A DNA stretch of 64,000 nt from Hyphomicrobiales bacterium (GTDB lineage: Bacteria > Pseudomonadota > Alphaproteobacteria > Rhizobiales > Beijerinckiaceae), in the NCBI GenBank assembly GCA_947454055.1, contig CANGIS010000006.1:1-64000 (forward strand). Direction: 5' to 3'. Both the position numbers and the translations under genes were made by a program. The notes beneath the pieces were generated by a model, which worked only from the letters and a program-made list of their open reading frames with translations, made no database searches and was not told where the DNA came from. Of this stretch, positions 19,002-29,706 are shown in pieces (the first letter of the stretch is position 1; each line of letters starts with the position of its first letter).

Positions 19002-20999
19002 TCATAAGGCCGCGCCGCGCCTCAAATCGGCCAGCAAGGCGCTCCCCGATGCGCCATCCAGCCGCGCCCGATAGATTTCGAGATTTTCCAGCACGCGCTG
19101 CACATAAAACCGGGTCTCGGAAACCGGAATCCGCTCGATCCAGCGCATCGGATCCATGCCCGCCTCGCGCGGATCGCCATTGGCCGCAATCCATTTTTTC
19201 ACATTGCCCGCCCCGGCATTATAGGACGCGATCGCCAGCACATAAGACCCGCTCCAATACTCCACCAACTCGCCGAGATGCGCCGTCCCGATCGCCACAT
19301 TATAGGCCGGATCACTCGTCAGACGCTCAGGCGCAAAGGCTATCCTCGCCTTTTTTGCGGTCTCCTGCGCGGTCGGGATCATCAATTGCATCAGGCCCCG
19401 CGCACCGACGGGTGAAAGCGCCATCGAGTCAAACGAACTCTCCTGCCGCGCAATCGCATAGGCCAGAGCGGGTTCGACCGCCGGATCGCCCGGCAGCGGA
19501 AACCCTTCCACCGGCCAGGCCTCGAGATCAAAGGCAAAGCCGCGCTGAAGCCCCATCTTCCCCGCCAACGTCACCAGGCGAATGTCGCCATAAGCACGTC
19601 CCAACGCGGCCAAAGCGGCAAGAGACGGCGCATCGGGCAATTTCAGGCCAATATCGCCAGCCAGCGAGGCCGCAAACTCGTTGCCGCCCGCTTCCATCAG
19701 ATAGACCAGCGCCTTAAAAGACGGCAGCTGCGCCGCCCGCCCGATATCGGGCTCGGGCGTCGCATGGAAGGACAGATCAGCCGTGCCCGCTTTTAGCCGC
19801 GCCAATTGCGCATAATAGAGCAAGGGCGCCTTGGCCGTCCGCTGATAGGCCTCGCGCGCGGGTTTGCCTTGCGCCTCGAGCGCCAGCCCCAACCAGAAGG
19901 CAGCGCGTGATTTCAGCGTATCGCTTTGCGCTTTTTGCTCGGCTTCGGCGAAAAATGGCTCGGCTTTGGCGCCGTCTTTCAAATAATCGAGCGCCAGCCA
20001 CCCTTGCGTGAACAGCGCGTCATAGAGATTGGCGGACGAAACGCCAGGGTGTAAGCGGGCGACCTCGAGGGCGAGATCGGCCCGCCCCGCATCGGCCAGC
20101 CGGCGGATCAGCACCCGCCGCTCCACCCACCAGTCATCGGCCCGAAACGGCGTGACACCCGCAGGCAATCTAGCCAGTGCCGCCACCGCTTCCGGCAATT
20201 TGTCATTGCGCCGCAAAAACTGCGTCTCGGCATAGACAAAGGCCTGCTCGCGCTTAAGCGCTGTGGGTGCCGATTGCAGCAGTTTCTCGGCGTCCGGCAC
20301 GCGTTTACCAACCGCGATGCGGATTTTGGCCAATGCCTCGGCATCCGCCCCCGCAAGTTCGGCTGCCCGTTGTGCGGCAGCCCAGTTTTCCGCAAACAGG
20401 AGATTATCCATCCGCTCCCGATGGTCGGACGGCGTCAAATCATCGCGAAACCGCGCGACAAGCTGGGTTTCGACCTCGGCCGGATAGGCATCCTCCCGCC
20501 AGGATTTCCGGATCGTGTCGGATGCTTCCTTCACCCGTCCCGCCGCTTTCAGGCTGGATGCCAACAAAAAGCGCCCCACTGGCGTCATGGGCTGGCGAGC
20601 TTTGAAATAGGCCAGCACTGCCGCATCATCTTGCGCCTCATTAAACAGCGCTTCCTCGCCCTTTTTGCGGATGAGTTGCAGCGTCGGCCATTCGGGATTG
20701 CTGTTTAAAAATTCGTTGATCCGGTCAAAGCCGGCCTTTTCCTGCGCGGTGCGCAACGCCACCCATTCCACAACGGTCCGCGCCAGAGGATCGGTGAGAC
20801 CCGATGCCGATTGATCGCCCGACGCCAGATCGCCCGCCCGATAGGCGGCAATCGCCGCCGTCATGGTGGCGGTTACCGAGGCTTCGGGCTTAAGGCTGTC
20901 AAAGCCGTTTTCTTCCGCGATCACGGGCCCTGCCACCACAACCCCGATCAGGGCCGCAGCCACACCACGCCAAAAATTTACCTTTGATCCGTACGCCAC
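19002..20999 (-). CDS. slt: Soluble lytic murein transglycosylase
   Basis: Slt cleaves the glycan backbone of peptidoglycan, making 1,6-anhydromuramic ends. The 665-residue protein has a signal peptide (WRGVAAALIGVVVAGPVIAEE), a long alpha-helical superhelix domain (about 40-480) and a C-terminal SLT domain. The catalytic Glu is in AYAIARQESSFDSMALSP, with VGARGLMQLMIPTAQ and IASYNAGAGNVKKW following. It is divergent from dapA, an arrangement common in Rhizobiales. Confidence 0.94.
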   Translation of the reverse strand: MAYGSKVNFWRGVAAALIGVVVAGPVIAEENGFDSLKPEASVTATMTAAIAAYRAGDLASGDQSASGLTDPLARTVVEWVALRTAQEKAGFDRINEFLNSNPEWPTLQLIRKKGEEALFNEAQDDAAVLAYFKARQPMTPVGRFLLASSLKAAGRVKEASDTIRKSWREDAYPAEVETQLVARFRDDLTPSDHRERMDNLLFAENWAAAQRAAELAGADAEALAKIRIAVGKRVPDAEKLLQSAPTALKREQAFVYAETQFLRRNDKLPEAVAALARLPAGVTPFRADDWWVERRVLIRRLADAGRADLALEVARLHPGVSSANLYDALFTQGWLALDYLKDGAKAEPFFAEAEQKAQSDTLKSRAAFWLGLALEAQGKPAREAYQRTAKAPLLYYAQLARLKAGTADLSFHATPEPDIGRAAQLPSFKALVYLMEAGGNEFAASLAGDIGLKLPDAPSLAALAALGRAYGDIRLVTLAGKMGLQRGFAFDLEAWPVEGFPLPGDPAVEPALAYAIARQESSFDSMALSPVGARGLMQLMIPTAQETAKKARIAFAPERLTSDPAYNVAIGTAHLGELVEYWSGSYVLAIASYNAGAGNVKKWIAANGDPREAGMDPMRWIERIPVSETRFYVQRVLENLEIYRARLDGASGSALLADLRRGAAL

Positions 21000-21185
21000 G
21001 CCGTCATCCTATTCGGGTCAAACCCAACGCCTTGCTACCGTGCTGCCAAACGTTAGGACGATTCGCACCATGCCAGAGAATAGCGATAAATAAGGCAAGG
21101 CCATGGCTACGCCCCTTCCCCATTGGTCGCGAAGCCGTTATGGGTGAACCAACCATCACGAACATGTCTTTCGGGAGCAGCCATT

Positions 21186-22079
21186 ATGTCCAAGGGTCCA
21201 GTCTTTCAAGGGTCCATGCCCGCCCTCATCACGCCCTTCAAAAACGGCGTGTTTGACGAGGCAGCCTTCCGCGCCCATGTCGATTGGCAGATTACGGAGG
21301 GCTCGACCGCTCTGGTTCCCGTCGGCACCACGGGCGAAAGCCCCACGCTCTCCCATGACGAGCACCGCCGCGTCGTCGAGGTCTGCCTATCTGAGGCGCG
21401 CGGTCGTGTGCCGGTCATGGCGGGCGCAGGCTCCAACAATACGGCGGAAGCCATCGGTCTTGCCAAGCACGCCGAGAAGGCCGGTGCAGCGGCCGTCCTT
21501 GTCGTCACCCCCTATTACAACAAGCCGAACCAGGAAGGGCTGTATCAGCACTTCAAGGCGATCAATGACGCCATCGGTATTCCGATCTATATCTACAACA
21601 TCCCGCCGCGTTCCGTGGTCGACATGTCGATCGATACGATGAAGCGGTTATATGAGCTCAAAAACATTGTCGGCGTGAAGGATGCCACCGGCAGCGTCGC
21701 GCGCATCTCGCAGCAACGCGACGCGTTGGGGCCCGATTTCGTCCAACTGTCGGGCGATGACATCATTGCACTGCCGTCGGTTGCCTGTGGCGCGCGGGGT
21801 ACGATTTCGGTTATCGCCAATGTCGCGCCAAAACTGTCGGCAGCAAGGATGGCCGCAGCCCTTGCGGGCGATATGACCAAGGCGCTGGAATTGCAAGACA
21901 GGCTTGTACCGCTCGATCAAGCGACCTTTATCGAGCCTGGGCTCGCAGGGGCCAAAGCGGGTCTTGCGCTGCTCGGTCGCGGCAATGAAGAAGTGCGTCT
22001 GCCGCTGGTTCCCGTGACCGCTGCCACCAAAGCCGCTATCCGCGCGGCCATGGTGCATGCCGGCTTGATTCAGGGCTAA
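21186..22079 (+). CDS. dapA: 4-hydroxy-tetrahydrodipicolinate synthase
   Basis: DapA condenses pyruvate with aspartate semialdehyde, the first committed step to lysine and diaminopimelate. The 297-residue TIM-barrel protein has GTTGESPTL (Thr48-Thr49), Tyr137 in [12 protein letters not shown] and Schiff-base Lys165 in VGVKDATGS. The ATG at 21186 has GGAG eight bases upstream; in-frame codons further upstream are not conserved. It lies 19 bases before smpB. Confidence 0.96.
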   Translation: MSKGPVFQGSMPALITPFKNGVFDEAAFRAHVDWQITEGSTALVPVGTTGESPTLSHDEHRRVVEVCLSEARGRVPVMAGAGSNNTAEAIGLAKHAEKAGAAAVLVVTPYYNKPNQEGLYQHFKAINDAIGIPIYIYNIPPRSVVDMSIDTMKRLYELKNIVGVKDATGSVARISQQRDALGPDFVQLSGDDIIALPSVACGARGTISVIANVAPKLSAARMAAALAGDMTKALELQDRLVPLDQATFIEPGLAGAKAGLALLGRGNEEVRLPLVPVTAATKAAIRAAMVHAGLIQG

Positions 22080-22098
22080 AAGGAACCATATTCCGGTC

Positions 22099-22572
22099 AT
22101 GGCCGAAAAACCGAACCTGAACCGGAAGATTGCGGCCGAAAACCGCAAAGCGCGCTTCGAATACGCCGTTTCCGACGTGTATGAGGCAGGCATTGCGCTG
22201 GCCGGCTCCGAAATCAAGTCGCTGCGCGCCGGTCGCGCCACGATTGGTGAGAGCTATGCCGCCGAGAAAAACGGCGAACTTTTCCTGATCAACGCCTATA
22301 TTCCCGAATATCTGCAAGCCCACCAGTTCAACCACGAGACGAAGCGGCCGCGCAAATTGCTGTTGCACAAGCGTCAGGTCAACAAGCTGATCGGCGCCGT
22401 GCAGCGCGAAGGCATGACGATTGTGCCGTTGAAAATCTATTTCAACGATCAAGGCCGTGCGAAAGTTGAAATTGCACTGGCCAAAGGCAAAAACGCCTCG
22501 GATAAGCGCGAAACCGAAAAGAAGCGCGATTGGGACCGCGAAAAGGCCCGTGTAATGCGCGATAAAGGCTGA
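22099..22572 (+). CDS. smpB: SsrA-binding protein SmpB
   Basis: SmpB binds tmRNA and brings it to stalled ribosomes for trans-translation. The 157 residues show the core signature [19 protein letters not shown], the central segment NAYIPEYLQ and the basic C-terminal tail ([20 protein letters not shown]), which enters the mRNA channel. Short spacing to dapA implies a dapA-smpB operon. No ssrA gene was seen nearby. Confidence 0.97.
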   Translation: MAEKPNLNRKIAAENRKARFEYAVSDVYEAGIALAGSEIKSLRAGRATIGESYAAEKNGELFLINAYIPEYLQAHQFNHETKRPRKLLLHKRQVNKLIGAVQREGMTIVPLKIYFNDQGRAKVEIALAKGKNASDKRETEKKRDWDREKARVMRDKG

Positions 22573-22600
22573 AGCAAAATCCCCGCTTGCCCGGAATCGG

Positions 22601-22628
22601 TTGACTTTGCACAGCCTATCCCTATGAT
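22601..22628 (+). promoter_or_regulatory. Candidate sigma-70 promoter of the DEAD-box helicase
   Basis: TTGACT at 22601-22606 and TATGAT at 22623-22628 are 16 bases apart, close to consensus. The expected transcript would have a leader of about 75-80 bases before the ATG at 22712, long enough for the cold-responsive or autoregulated leaders known for some RNA helicase genes. Confidence 0.5.
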
Positions 22629-22711
22629 CCGCCGCGAAAAATGGATTAAATCGTCCCTGAAAACCCGCCACATCTGGCCGGACGCCGCGACTGAGAGGCG
22701 GCAATAGCACC

Positions 22712-24208
22712 ATGAATTTCACCGAACTGGGCCTTAGCCCCAAAGTCCTCGAAGCCGTCACCGCATCCGGCTACACGCAGCCTACCCCTATTCAGGAAAT
22801 GGCGATCCCGCGCGTTCTGGAACGCAAGGACGTGCTGGGCATTGCCCAAACCGGCACCGGCAAAACCGCAGCCTTCACGCTGCCCATGATCACGCTGCTC
22901 GAGCAAGGCCGCGCACGCGCGCGGATGCCGCGCACGCTGATTTTGGAGCCGACCCGCGAATTGGCGGCTCAGGTCGAAGAGAGTTTCAACAAATATACAT
23001 CCGGCCAGAAGTTGAATGTGGCGCTGCTGATCGGCGGCGTTTCCTTTGGCGATCAGGATATGAAAATCGCCCGCGGCGTCGATGTACTGATTGCGACCCC
23101 TGGTCGACTGCTCGACCATTTCGAGCGCGGCAAGCTGCTGCTCACGGGTATCGAAATTCTGGTGATCGACGAAGCCGACCGGATGCTCGATATGGGCTTT
23201 ATTCCGGATATTGAGCGCATCTGCAAAATGGTGCCGTTTACGCGCCAGACGTTGTTTTTCTCGGCCACCATGCCGCCGGAAATCCAGCGCATCACGGAAG
23301 CGTTTTTGCACAATCCTGTCCGCATCGAAATTGCGCGCCAAGCCACCACGGCTGAAACGATCACACAATTGCTGGTCGCCTCCCCGTCCGATCCGTCGCA
23401 AAAACGCGAAACGCTCCGGCGGCTGATGCGCGATGCGGTGGATGTTAAAAACGGCATCATCTTCTGCAACCGCAAATCGGATGTGCAAATCGTCTGGAAA
23501 TCGCTCGAAAAGCACGGTTTCAGCGTTGCAGCGCTCCATGGCGATATGGACCAGCGCGCGCGTACGGTTGCGCTTGACGGTTTCCGCGCCGGTACGATGC
23601 AGTATCTTGTAGCGTCCGATGTGGCGGCGCGTGGTCTCGACGTGCCCGATGTCAGCCATGTGTTCAATTATGATGCGCCCCATCATGCGGAAGATTACGT
23701 CCACCGCATTGGCCGCACCGGTCGTGCAGGCCGTCTAGGCACCGCCTACACGATCATCACGCCAGCCGATGATAAAAATCTCGCAGCCATCGAAGCGATG
23801 ATCAAGCGCTCGATCGATTGGCTCGGCCCGACTTTGGCGGATGCCAAATTCGAAGACGCACCACGTTCTGATCGTGGGCGGGGCTCGCGCGAGGACGCCG
23901 GCCGTGGTCGGGGTGGGCGCAAGCCTCGGCCCGTCAAAGAGGCACAAAACGAAGCAGTTGTTTCGGTGGACGCTGCACCTGTGGTCGATGAGAAGCCAAA
24001 GCGCGAGGCGCGTCCAGAGCGCCGAGATCGCCCTCAGCGGGAAGAGCTTCCGCGTCGCGAAGAACGTCCGCAGCGGAAAGAGCAAGCGGCACAGCCGGAG
24101 CGCACGCAGTCACCCCGTCGCCACCATCAGGACGATGACGGCCCAACGCCTAAAGGCCTTGGCGACCACATGCCCGGCTTTATGATGCGGTCGACCAAGC
24201 TGAAGTGA
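22712..24208 (+). CDS. DEAD-box ATP-dependent RNA helicase (RhlE-like)
   Basis: An ATP-driven RNA helicase, likely in ribosome assembly or RNA turnover. The 498 residues contain the Q motif (YTQPTPIQEMAIP), motif I AQTGTGKT, Ia PTRELAAQ, II DEADRMLD, III SAT, V ARGLDVPDVSHV and VI HRIGRTGRAG. The C-terminal ~110 residues are a charged, Arg-rich, low-complexity tail (repeats of RPERRDRPQ type) that probably binds RNA. It resembles RhlE most closely, but the exact paralogue is uncertain. Confidence 0.93.
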   Translation: MNFTELGLSPKVLEAVTASGYTQPTPIQEMAIPRVLERKDVLGIAQTGTGKTAAFTLPMITLLEQGRARARMPRTLILEPTRELAAQVEESFNKYTSGQKLNVALLIGGVSFGDQDMKIARGVDVLIATPGRLLDHFERGKLLLTGIEILVIDEADRMLDMGFIPDIERICKMVPFTRQTLFFSATMPPEIQRITEAFLHNPVRIEIARQATTAETITQLLVASPSDPSQKRETLRRLMRDAVDVKNGIIFCNRKSDVQIVWKSLEKHGFSVAALHGDMDQRARTVALDGFRAGTMQYLVASDVAARGLDVPDVSHVFNYDAPHHAEDYVHRIGRTGRAGRLGTAYTIITPADDKNLAAIEAMIKRSIDWLGPTLADAKFEDAPRSDRGRGSREDAGRGRGGRKPRPVKEAQNEAVVSVDAAPVVDEKPKREARPERRDRPQREELPRREERPQRKEQAAQPERTQSPRRHHQDDDGPTPKGLGDHMPGFMMRSTKLK

Positions 24209-24245
24209 CACAACCGAAGTAACACAACCAGTGAACGCTTGAACC

Positions 24246-24264
24246 CTTCTCCCTGAGGGAGAAG
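24246..24264. repeat. Short perfect inverted repeat between convergent genes
   Basis: CTTCTCCC and GGGAGAAG flank TGA in the 65-base gap between the helicase and gcvPB stops. It could be a weak bidirectional terminator, but no T-run follows on either strand. Confidence 0.35.
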
Positions 24265-24273
24265 CCGACTAAG

Positions 24274-25854
24274 TTACTCCGCCGCATCCAATATCGGCTC
24301 GGGTGGCGTATATTTCAACACAGGGCTACGCGCTGCTCTCGTCTCGTCCATCCGCTTCACTGGCGCGTGATAGGGCGCGCCCGTAAAGCGCTCCGTTTCC
24401 CCGCGTTGAACGGAAAACGCCAGATCCCGCAATGTCGCAATAAACAGATCCAGCGATGCGCGGCTTTCGCTTTCCGTCGGTTCGATCAGCATCGCGCCGT
24501 GCACCACGAGCGGGAAATACACCGTCATCGGATGATAGCCCTCATCGATCATCGCCTTGGCAAAATCGAGCGTGGTGATGCCGGTATCTTTCAGCCACGC
24601 ATCGTCGAACAACACTTCATGCATGCAAGGCCGGTTGCCGAAGGGCAGCGACATCAGATCGGCCAAGCCCTCCCGGATATAATTGGCGTTCAGCACCGCA
24701 TCCTCGGACGCCTGCCGCAACCCGTCCGCGCCATGGGACAACATGTAAGCGAGTGCTCGGACATACATGCCCATCTGGCCATGAAAGGCTGTCATCCGGC
24801 CAAAGGCATGCGCGCCGTGTTGGGCGGCCTGATCTGTATCTTCCACCAGCTCAAACCCCTCATCCGTATGGCGTACAAAGGGCACCGGCGCAAAGGGCGC
24901 GAGGCGCTCCGATAACACCACCGGCCCTGCCCCCGGACCGCCGCCACCATGCGGGGTCGAAAACGTTTTGTGCAGATTGATATGCATCGCATCGACGCCG
25001 AGATCACCCGGACGGGTTTTGCCGACAATCGCGTTAAAATTGGCGCCATCGGCATAAAAATACCCACCCGCCGCATGGATCGCGTCCGCAATCGCCACGA
25101 CATCGCGCTCGAATAGCCCGCACGTGTTCGGGTTCGTCAGCATGATCGCCGCCGTATCCGGCCCCGCAAGCTCTGCCACCACTTTGGGGTCAACCGTGCC
25201 ATCATCCCGCACCGGCACTGCTTTTACCGCAAAATGGATCAGGGCTGCGGTGGCCGGATTGGTGCCATGCGCACTATCGGGCACCAGCACGACGTTACGC
25301 GTCGCACTTTCGCCCTTCGCCGCAATCGCCGCTTTAATTGCCATCATGCCGCAAAGCTCGCCATGCGCGCCCGCTTTGGGGGAAAGGGCTACGGCATCCA
25401 TGCCGGTCAATTCCATCAACCAATGCGATAGCGTGTGCATCACTTCCAGCGCGCCTTGCACGGTGGAAACCGGCTGCAACGGATGCACATCGCCGAAGCC
25501 CGCCATCCTCGCGATCTTCTCGTTCAGCCGCGGATTATGCTTCATCGTGCATGAGCCGAGCGGAAACAGCCCCGTATCAATGCCGTAATTTTTCTGGCTC
25601 AACCGCACATAATGCCGCATCGCCTCGGGCTCGGAGAGGCCCGGTAATCCGATCTCGCTTTTTCGCTCCAACCCGCCAAGACGGGATTTAAACGGTTTTG
25701 GCGCGGCATAATCGACGCCGGTCACGTCCAGCCTGCCGGTTTCAAAGATCAACGGCTCGATCTGCGCCAGCGCCTTGTTGCCGGTGAACGTTAAATGCGC
25801 GGCAGTCACGCTTGTGCCCGGCGTGGTCGGGCGTCCCTGACGGTTCAGCATCAC
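24274..25854 (-). CDS. gcvPB: Glycine dehydrogenase (decarboxylating) subunit 2
   Basis: With GcvPA this forms the split P-protein of the glycine cleavage system, which decarboxylates glycine and passes the aminomethyl group to the H-protein lipoyl arm. The 526 residues carry the PLP-lysine region [17 protein letters not shown] and the substrate segment [17 protein letters not shown]. Its start overlaps the end of gcvPA (ATGA), so the two subunits are translationally coupled. Last gene of the riboswitch-controlled operon. Confidence 0.96.
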   Translation of the reverse strand: MMLNRQGRPTTPGTSVTAAHLTFTGNKALAQIEPLIFETGRLDVTGVDYAAPKPFKSRLGGLERKSEIGLPGLSEPEAMRHYVRLSQKNYGIDTGLFPLGSCTMKHNPRLNEKIARMAGFGDVHPLQPVSTVQGALEVMHTLSHWLMELTGMDAVALSPKAGAHGELCGMMAIKAAIAAKGESATRNVVLVPDSAHGTNPATAALIHFAVKAVPVRDDGTVDPKVVAELAGPDTAAIMLTNPNTCGLFERDVVAIADAIHAAGGYFYADGANFNAIVGKTRPGDLGVDAMHINLHKTFSTPHGGGGPGAGPVVLSERLAPFAPVPFVRHTDEGFELVEDTDQAAQHGAHAFGRMTAFHGQMGMYVRALAYMLSHGADGLRQASEDAVLNANYIREGLADLMSLPFGNRPCMHEVLFDDAWLKDTGITTLDFAKAMIDEGYHPMTVYFPLVVHGAMLIEPTESESRASLDLFIATLRDLAFSVQRGETERFTGAPYHAPVKRMDETRAARSPVLKYTPPEPILDAAE

Positions 25855-27191
25855 AGCACCTCCTTCAGCGCTTCCACAAAGGCCGCGCGGTCCTCATCCG
25901 TATTCACTTCGGTGCTGGCGACCAGCAACACGTCGTCGAGACCGCCATCGTTCAGAAGACGCGAGACGGGCACGCCTGCCATCACGCCACGCGCCGCCAT
26001 TTGCTCGACGAGATGGGCGGCGTTGCTAGGCAAGCGCACGGCAAATTCGTTGAAAAAGTTGGTATTCAAGACGGAGACACCGCTCACGCCGTCCAATAGA
26101 TCAGCCAGCGCCACGGCATTTGCGTGGTTGATTTCGGCCACGCGCTTCAAGCCCGTTTGCCCCAACAGCGACATATGGATGGTGAAGGCCAGCGAGCAGA
26201 GCCCCGAATTGGTGCAGATATTCGAGGTGGCTTTGTCACGCCTAATATGCTGCTCGCGGGTGGAGAGCGTCAGCACATAGCCACGCGTGCCCTCGGCATC
26301 CACCGTCTCGCCGCAAAGCCTTCCCGGCATTTGCCGGACATAGGCCGATTTCGTTGCGAATAAGCCAACATAGGGGCCACCGAAATTCAGCGAATTGCCG
26401 ATAGATTGCCCCTCGCCCACCACAATATCCGCGCCCATCTCGCCGGGTGGGGTTAAAAGCCCGAGCGACATCACTTCCGTGAACACCGCAATCAGCAAAG
26501 CGCCATGCGTGTGGCATTGATCCGCAATCGCCCGCAAATTCCTAATATTGCCGAAGAAATCCGGTGTTTGCACCACAACGCAGGACACCGTCTCGTCAAT
26601 ATGGGAAAGCAGATCCTCCCCCGCCAGCAGATCGGGCGCGAGGGCCACCACATCCGCCTGTGCCATTTCCGAGAGCGTCTGCACCACGCCCGCATAATGC
26701 GGATGCAACCCGCCCGAAAGGACGGCTTTGTTGCGCTTGGTGATGCGATGGGCCATCAGCACCGCCTCGCCGCAACCGGTCGACCCGTCATACATCGAGG
26801 CATTGGCCACATCCATGCCGGTTAGCGCCGCGACTTGGGTTTGAAACTCAAACAGATACTGCAATGTCCCTTGCGCAATTTCCGGCTGATACGGCGTGTA
26901 ACTCGTCAAAAACTCCGAGCGCTGGATCAGATGATCGACGGTTGAAGGCACATGGTGCTTATAAGCGCCGGCTCCCACAAAAAACGGCGCGGAAGACGCC
27001 GAAACATTACGCGCCGCCATGCGGCCCATCACCCGTTCCACCTCGATTTCACCCTTGTGAGCGGGCAGTTTCGGTAAAGATTTCAGCAATTTATCCGCCG
27101 GAATATCGGCAAAAAGCGCGTCGATATGATCGACGCCGATCTTGGCAAGCATCCCCGCGCGGTCGTCGTGGGTCAGCGGCAAATAGCGCAT
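25851..27191 (-). CDS. gcvPA: Glycine dehydrogenase (decarboxylating) subunit 1
   Basis: This is the N-terminal-half subunit of the two-part P-protein. The 446 residues have typical segments [37 protein letters not shown]-like text, [15 protein letters not shown] and [17 protein letters not shown]. No PLP lysine is expected here; it lies in GcvPB. It starts 22 bases after gcvH and overlaps gcvPB by 4 bases. Confidence 0.96.
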   Translation of the reverse strand: MRYLPLTHDDRAGMLAKIGVDHIDALFADIPADKLLKSLPKLPAHKGEIEVERVMGRMAARNVSASSAPFFVGAGAYKHHVPSTVDHLIQRSEFLTSYTPYQPEIAQGTLQYLFEFQTQVAALTGMDVANASMYDGSTGCGEAVLMAHRITKRNKAVLSGGLHPHYAGVVQTLSEMAQADVVALAPDLLAGEDLLSHIDETVSCVVVQTPDFFGNIRNLRAIADQCHTHGALLIAVFTEVMSLGLLTPPGEMGADIVVGEGQSIGNSLNFGGPYVGLFATKSAYVRQMPGRLCGETVDAEGTRGYVLTLSTREQHIRRDKATSNICTNSGLCSLAFTIHMSLLGQTGLKRVAEINHANAVALADLLDGVSGVSVLNTNFFNEFAVRLPSNAAHLVEQMAARGVMAGVPVSRLLNDGGLDDVLLVASTEVNTDEDRAAFVEALKEVL

Positions 27192-27213
27192 GGCACAGGC
27201 TCCGGTCTGATGA

Positions 27214-27591
27214 TCAATGGATGGAGGCGAGATAGGTTTTGTAGTCGGCCTCGCTCATCAGGCTTGCGAGTTCGGAAGCGTCCGAAAGCTTCAGCTTGAT
27301 GAACCAGCCCGTTCCTTCCGGATCCTCGTTGATCGTGCCGGGTTGCGCCTCAAGCGCGGCGTTCACTTCCCAAACCTCGCCCGATACCGGCGCATAGACT
27401 TCGCTGGCAGCCTTCACGCTTTCGACAACGGCGGCTTCATCGCCCTTGGCAAGCTTTTTGCCCGCTTTCGGCAATTCAACAAACACGACATCGCCGAGCT
27501 GGCTTTGCGCATAATCGGAAATGCCGACGACGACGACATCGCCCTCAAGCCGGATATATTCGTGGTCTTTGGTGTATTTGGTCTCGCCCAT
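27214..27591 (-). CDS. gcvH: Glycine cleavage system H protein
   Basis: GcvH carries the lipoyl arm that shuttles the aminomethyl group between P, T and L proteins. The 125-residue protein has the lipoylation site Lys60 in [17 protein letters not shown] and ends in the usual helical region. GAAAGGGACG precedes the start. It lies 27 bases after gcvT in the same operon. Confidence 0.97.
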   Translation of the reverse strand: MGETKYTKDHEYIRLEGDVVVVGISDYAQSQLGDVVFVELPKAGKKLAKGDEAAVVESVKAASEVYAPVSGEVWEVNAALEAQPGTINEDPEGTGWFIKLKLSDASELASLMSEADYKTYLASIH

Positions 27592-27618
27592 CGATCGTCC
27601 CTTTCTTTTTTTGAGATT

Positions 27619-28764
27619 TTAAGCGCGGTGGAAGCGGTGCGGCACAAATGGCATCGCGACGATGGTGGCGGGCATGGCATTTCCCCGCACCATGAGATGA
27701 ACCTTGGTGCCAAGGGCAGAATGGGGCGTCGCAACATAGCCCATGGCACACGGGCCATTCAGCGTCGGGCCAAAGCCGCCCGAGGTAACCGTTCCGATGT
27801 TAACGCCATCGACGGTGGTGATTTCGGTGCCTTCCCGTGCAGGAGCACGACCCTCGGGCAACAGCCCCACGCGCTTGCGCACAGCTCCTTCGGCCAATTC
27901 GCGCCGGATGCGCTCGAAGCCTAGAAAGCCGCCTTCTTCGCGACGCCGCTTCTGGATCGACCATTGAATGCCAGCCTCAACCGGCGAAGTGGTCGGGTCA
28001 AGCTCGTGACCATACAGGCAAAGCCCCGCTTCCAGCCGAAGTGAATCACGCGCGCCAAGGCCGATCGGCTTGACTTCTGGATGCGCCAATAGCCGCTCAT
28101 TGACCACGGCCACCTTATCGGCCTTAACCGAGATCTCGAAACCATCTTCTCCCGAATAGCCCGAGCGGGAGATATGAACCGATATGGTGTCAAATAGCGT
28201 CGAAACGCCGGTCATAAACGCCATGCGGTCAGCGCCCGCGCAATGCCTAGCCAAGACGGACGCCGCTTCAGGCCCCTGCAGTGCCAGCAAAGCGCGATGT
28301 TCGGCAATGATCAGTTTGATTTGGGGCGGCAAATGCGCCTTCAAATGGGCAAAATCGGCGTCTTTGCAGCCGGCATTGACGACCACCATCAGTGTGCCGT
28401 CTTCCTCCGGATCGGCCGAGCGGGTGACCATGATGTCATCCATCACGCCGCCTTCCGCATTCAAAAACTGCGAATAGCGCTGCTGGCCGGGTAGAAGATG
28501 GACGATATCGGCGGGGATCAACGCTTCAAGCGCGCGCGCTACGGTTTCATGATCGCGCCCGACCAGAAAACACTGCCCCATGTGGGACACATCAAACAGG
28601 CCCGCATGGGTGCGGGTCCAGAGATGCTCGGCCAGAATGCCCTCTTTGTATTGCACAGGCATATCATAGCCGGCAAAGCCGACCATACGTGCGCCAAGGC
28701 TGACGTGGCGATCATGCAAAGGCGTGTGGCGAAGGGGAACAGCAGTTGTTTCAGGCTCGGGCAT
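27619..28764 (-). CDS. gcvT: Aminomethyltransferase (glycine cleavage T protein)
   Basis: GcvT releases ammonia from the aminomethyl-lipoyl arm and forms 5,10-methylenetetrahydrofolate. The 381 residues carry the family segments FDVSHMGQCFLVG, YSQFLNAEGGVMDDIMVTR, GYSGEDGFEISV, LRLEAGLCLYGHELD and GTVTSGGFGPTL. It is the first gene of the operon, about 55 bases downstream of the tandem glycine riboswitch. Confidence 0.96.
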   Translation of the reverse strand: MPEPETTAVPLRHTPLHDRHVSLGARMVGFAGYDMPVQYKEGILAEHLWTRTHAGLFDVSHMGQCFLVGRDHETVARALEALIPADIVHLLPGQQRYSQFLNAEGGVMDDIMVTRSADPEEDGTLMVVVNAGCKDADFAHLKAHLPPQIKLIIAEHRALLALQGPEAASVLARHCAGADRMAFMTGVSTLFDTISVHISRSGYSGEDGFEISVKADKVAVVNERLLAHPEVKPIGLGARDSLRLEAGLCLYGHELDPTTSPVEAGIQWSIQKRRREEGGFLGFERIRRELAEGAVRKRVGLLPEGRAPAREGTEITTVDGVNIGTVTSGGFGPTLNGPCAMGYVATPHSALGTKVHLMVRGNAMPATIVAMPFVPHRFHRA

Positions 28765-28817
28765 CTCAAACTCCGGACATAGACGACGTCACAACCGGAC
28801 CTTTCGATCCGTGTAAC

Positions 28818-29025
28818 GCCCCCTCTGTCCGATAACCTGAGAGATTTCCCGCGAGAGCTTGCGCTCAGGGGTTACGCCCTTCGGTGGGATTGTCCGTTAG
28901 GAACAATCCGCTTTCCAGAGTGCCATCTCCTCGCGGTCCTTTTGCCTGAGCGTTTCCGGGGCGGTTGCGCCTTCGGCACCGGCGGTTCAGGCTTAACACC
29001 TGACGCCAACTTCTTCCGCGAGGAT
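28818..29025 (-). ncRNA. Tandem glycine riboswitch upstream of gcvT
   Basis: On the minus strand two glycine aptamers lie in tandem. The first (about 28912-29025) holds GCCGAAGG (28970-28977) and CTCAGGCAAAAGGACCG (28934-28950) followed by ACTCTGG. The second (about 28818-28911) holds CCGAAGGG (28877-28884), CTCTCAGGTT (28834-28843) and CGGACAGAGGG (28821-28831). These are hallmark conserved segments of the gcvT element. In known cases glycine binding turns expression of the cleavage operon on. No gene was found in the rest of the gap between gcvT and the lipoprotein gene. Confidence 0.93.
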
Positions 29026-29088
29026 CATTTGGCTGAGCACGAGACTACGCCGGATGGTGGCGATGTCAACTGCTCAGTAAAAATGGCC

Positions 29089-29667
29089 TTAGCCCTTGAA
29101 ACCGACCGTCACCACAAGGTCGCCGACACCGGGCGGAACCTTGATTTGATCCTCGATGGCGCGGAAAATCGTTTGCTGTTCGTCGGCCGGTATAACGGCC
29201 TTCACCGTCACAGCGCGGGTAACGACCACCTTGTCGCCGCGGGTCACAAGAATGGTAAGAGGCGCGGTCGCAGGACCCGGCTTGCCGACTGTCCCAATCA
29301 GCGCCACCCCTTCAATGCCGATTTTCATTACAAGTGTATCGCCCGATGAAGCACATTCGCGGGCCACGTTCCGGATGGCGAACTGAACCTTGACCGCTTT
29401 CTCAACACCTTGCCGGTAATTGGTGCCGCCTTCGCGGATCTCTACCTTGGGGCAATCCAGATCAGCGCCCGCGTCAACGACGGCCACCGCCACCGGAGCG
29501 GGTGCCGGCGTCGTAGCCTGTCCGAAAAGCCCAGAAAACATGCCGGTACGGGGAGCCGAATCAGACGTTGCCGCCCCGCCACCCATGCAGCCGCTCAACC
29601 CCAGCGCCAACGGCATCAAAACCAGCCCCGCAACCTTCGCCTTTGAAAATCCCGTCCCCATCGTCAA
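29089..29667 (-). CDS. Conserved lipoprotein of unknown function
   Basis: The 192-residue product has a lipoprotein signal (GLVLMPLALGLSGC, lipidated Cys27), a Gly/Ala/Pro-rich linker, and from about residue 70 a compact domain starting DLDCPKVEIREGGTNYRQG. A long stretch of beta-type sequence follows, with a Cys in RECASSG. I know similar lipoproteins from other alphaproteobacteria without an assigned role. Predicted location: periplasm, membrane-anchored. A second ATG two codons in is equally possible. It lies downstream of ialB in the same direction. Confidence 0.7.
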   Translation of the reverse strand: MTMGTGFSKAKVAGLVLMPLALGLSGCMGGGAATSDSAPRTGMFSGLFGQATTPAPAPVAVAVVDAGADLDCPKVEIREGGTNYRQGVEKAVKVQFAIRNVARECASSGDTLVMKIGIEGVALIGTVGKPGPATAPLTILVTRGDKVVVTRAVTVKAVIPADEQQTIFRAIEDQIKVPPGVGDLVVTVGFKG

Positions 29668-29706
29668 ACCTCCCTGCGAGCCTCAGCCCCCGACCATCAA
29701 AATCCA

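Noticed and set aside
21000-21185. Possible tmRNA (ssrA) near dapA-smpB
   Set aside because: I could not find the tRNA-like ends or a tag frame in the gap.
22624-22707. 27-codon frame upstream of the helicase (MIRREKWIKSSLK...)
   Set aside because: Its ATG lies inside the candidate -10 element and there is no ribosome-binding site.
22646-23704. 352-codon open frame opposite the DEAD-box helicase
   Set aside because: Antisense shadow; the helicase motifs fix the true strand.
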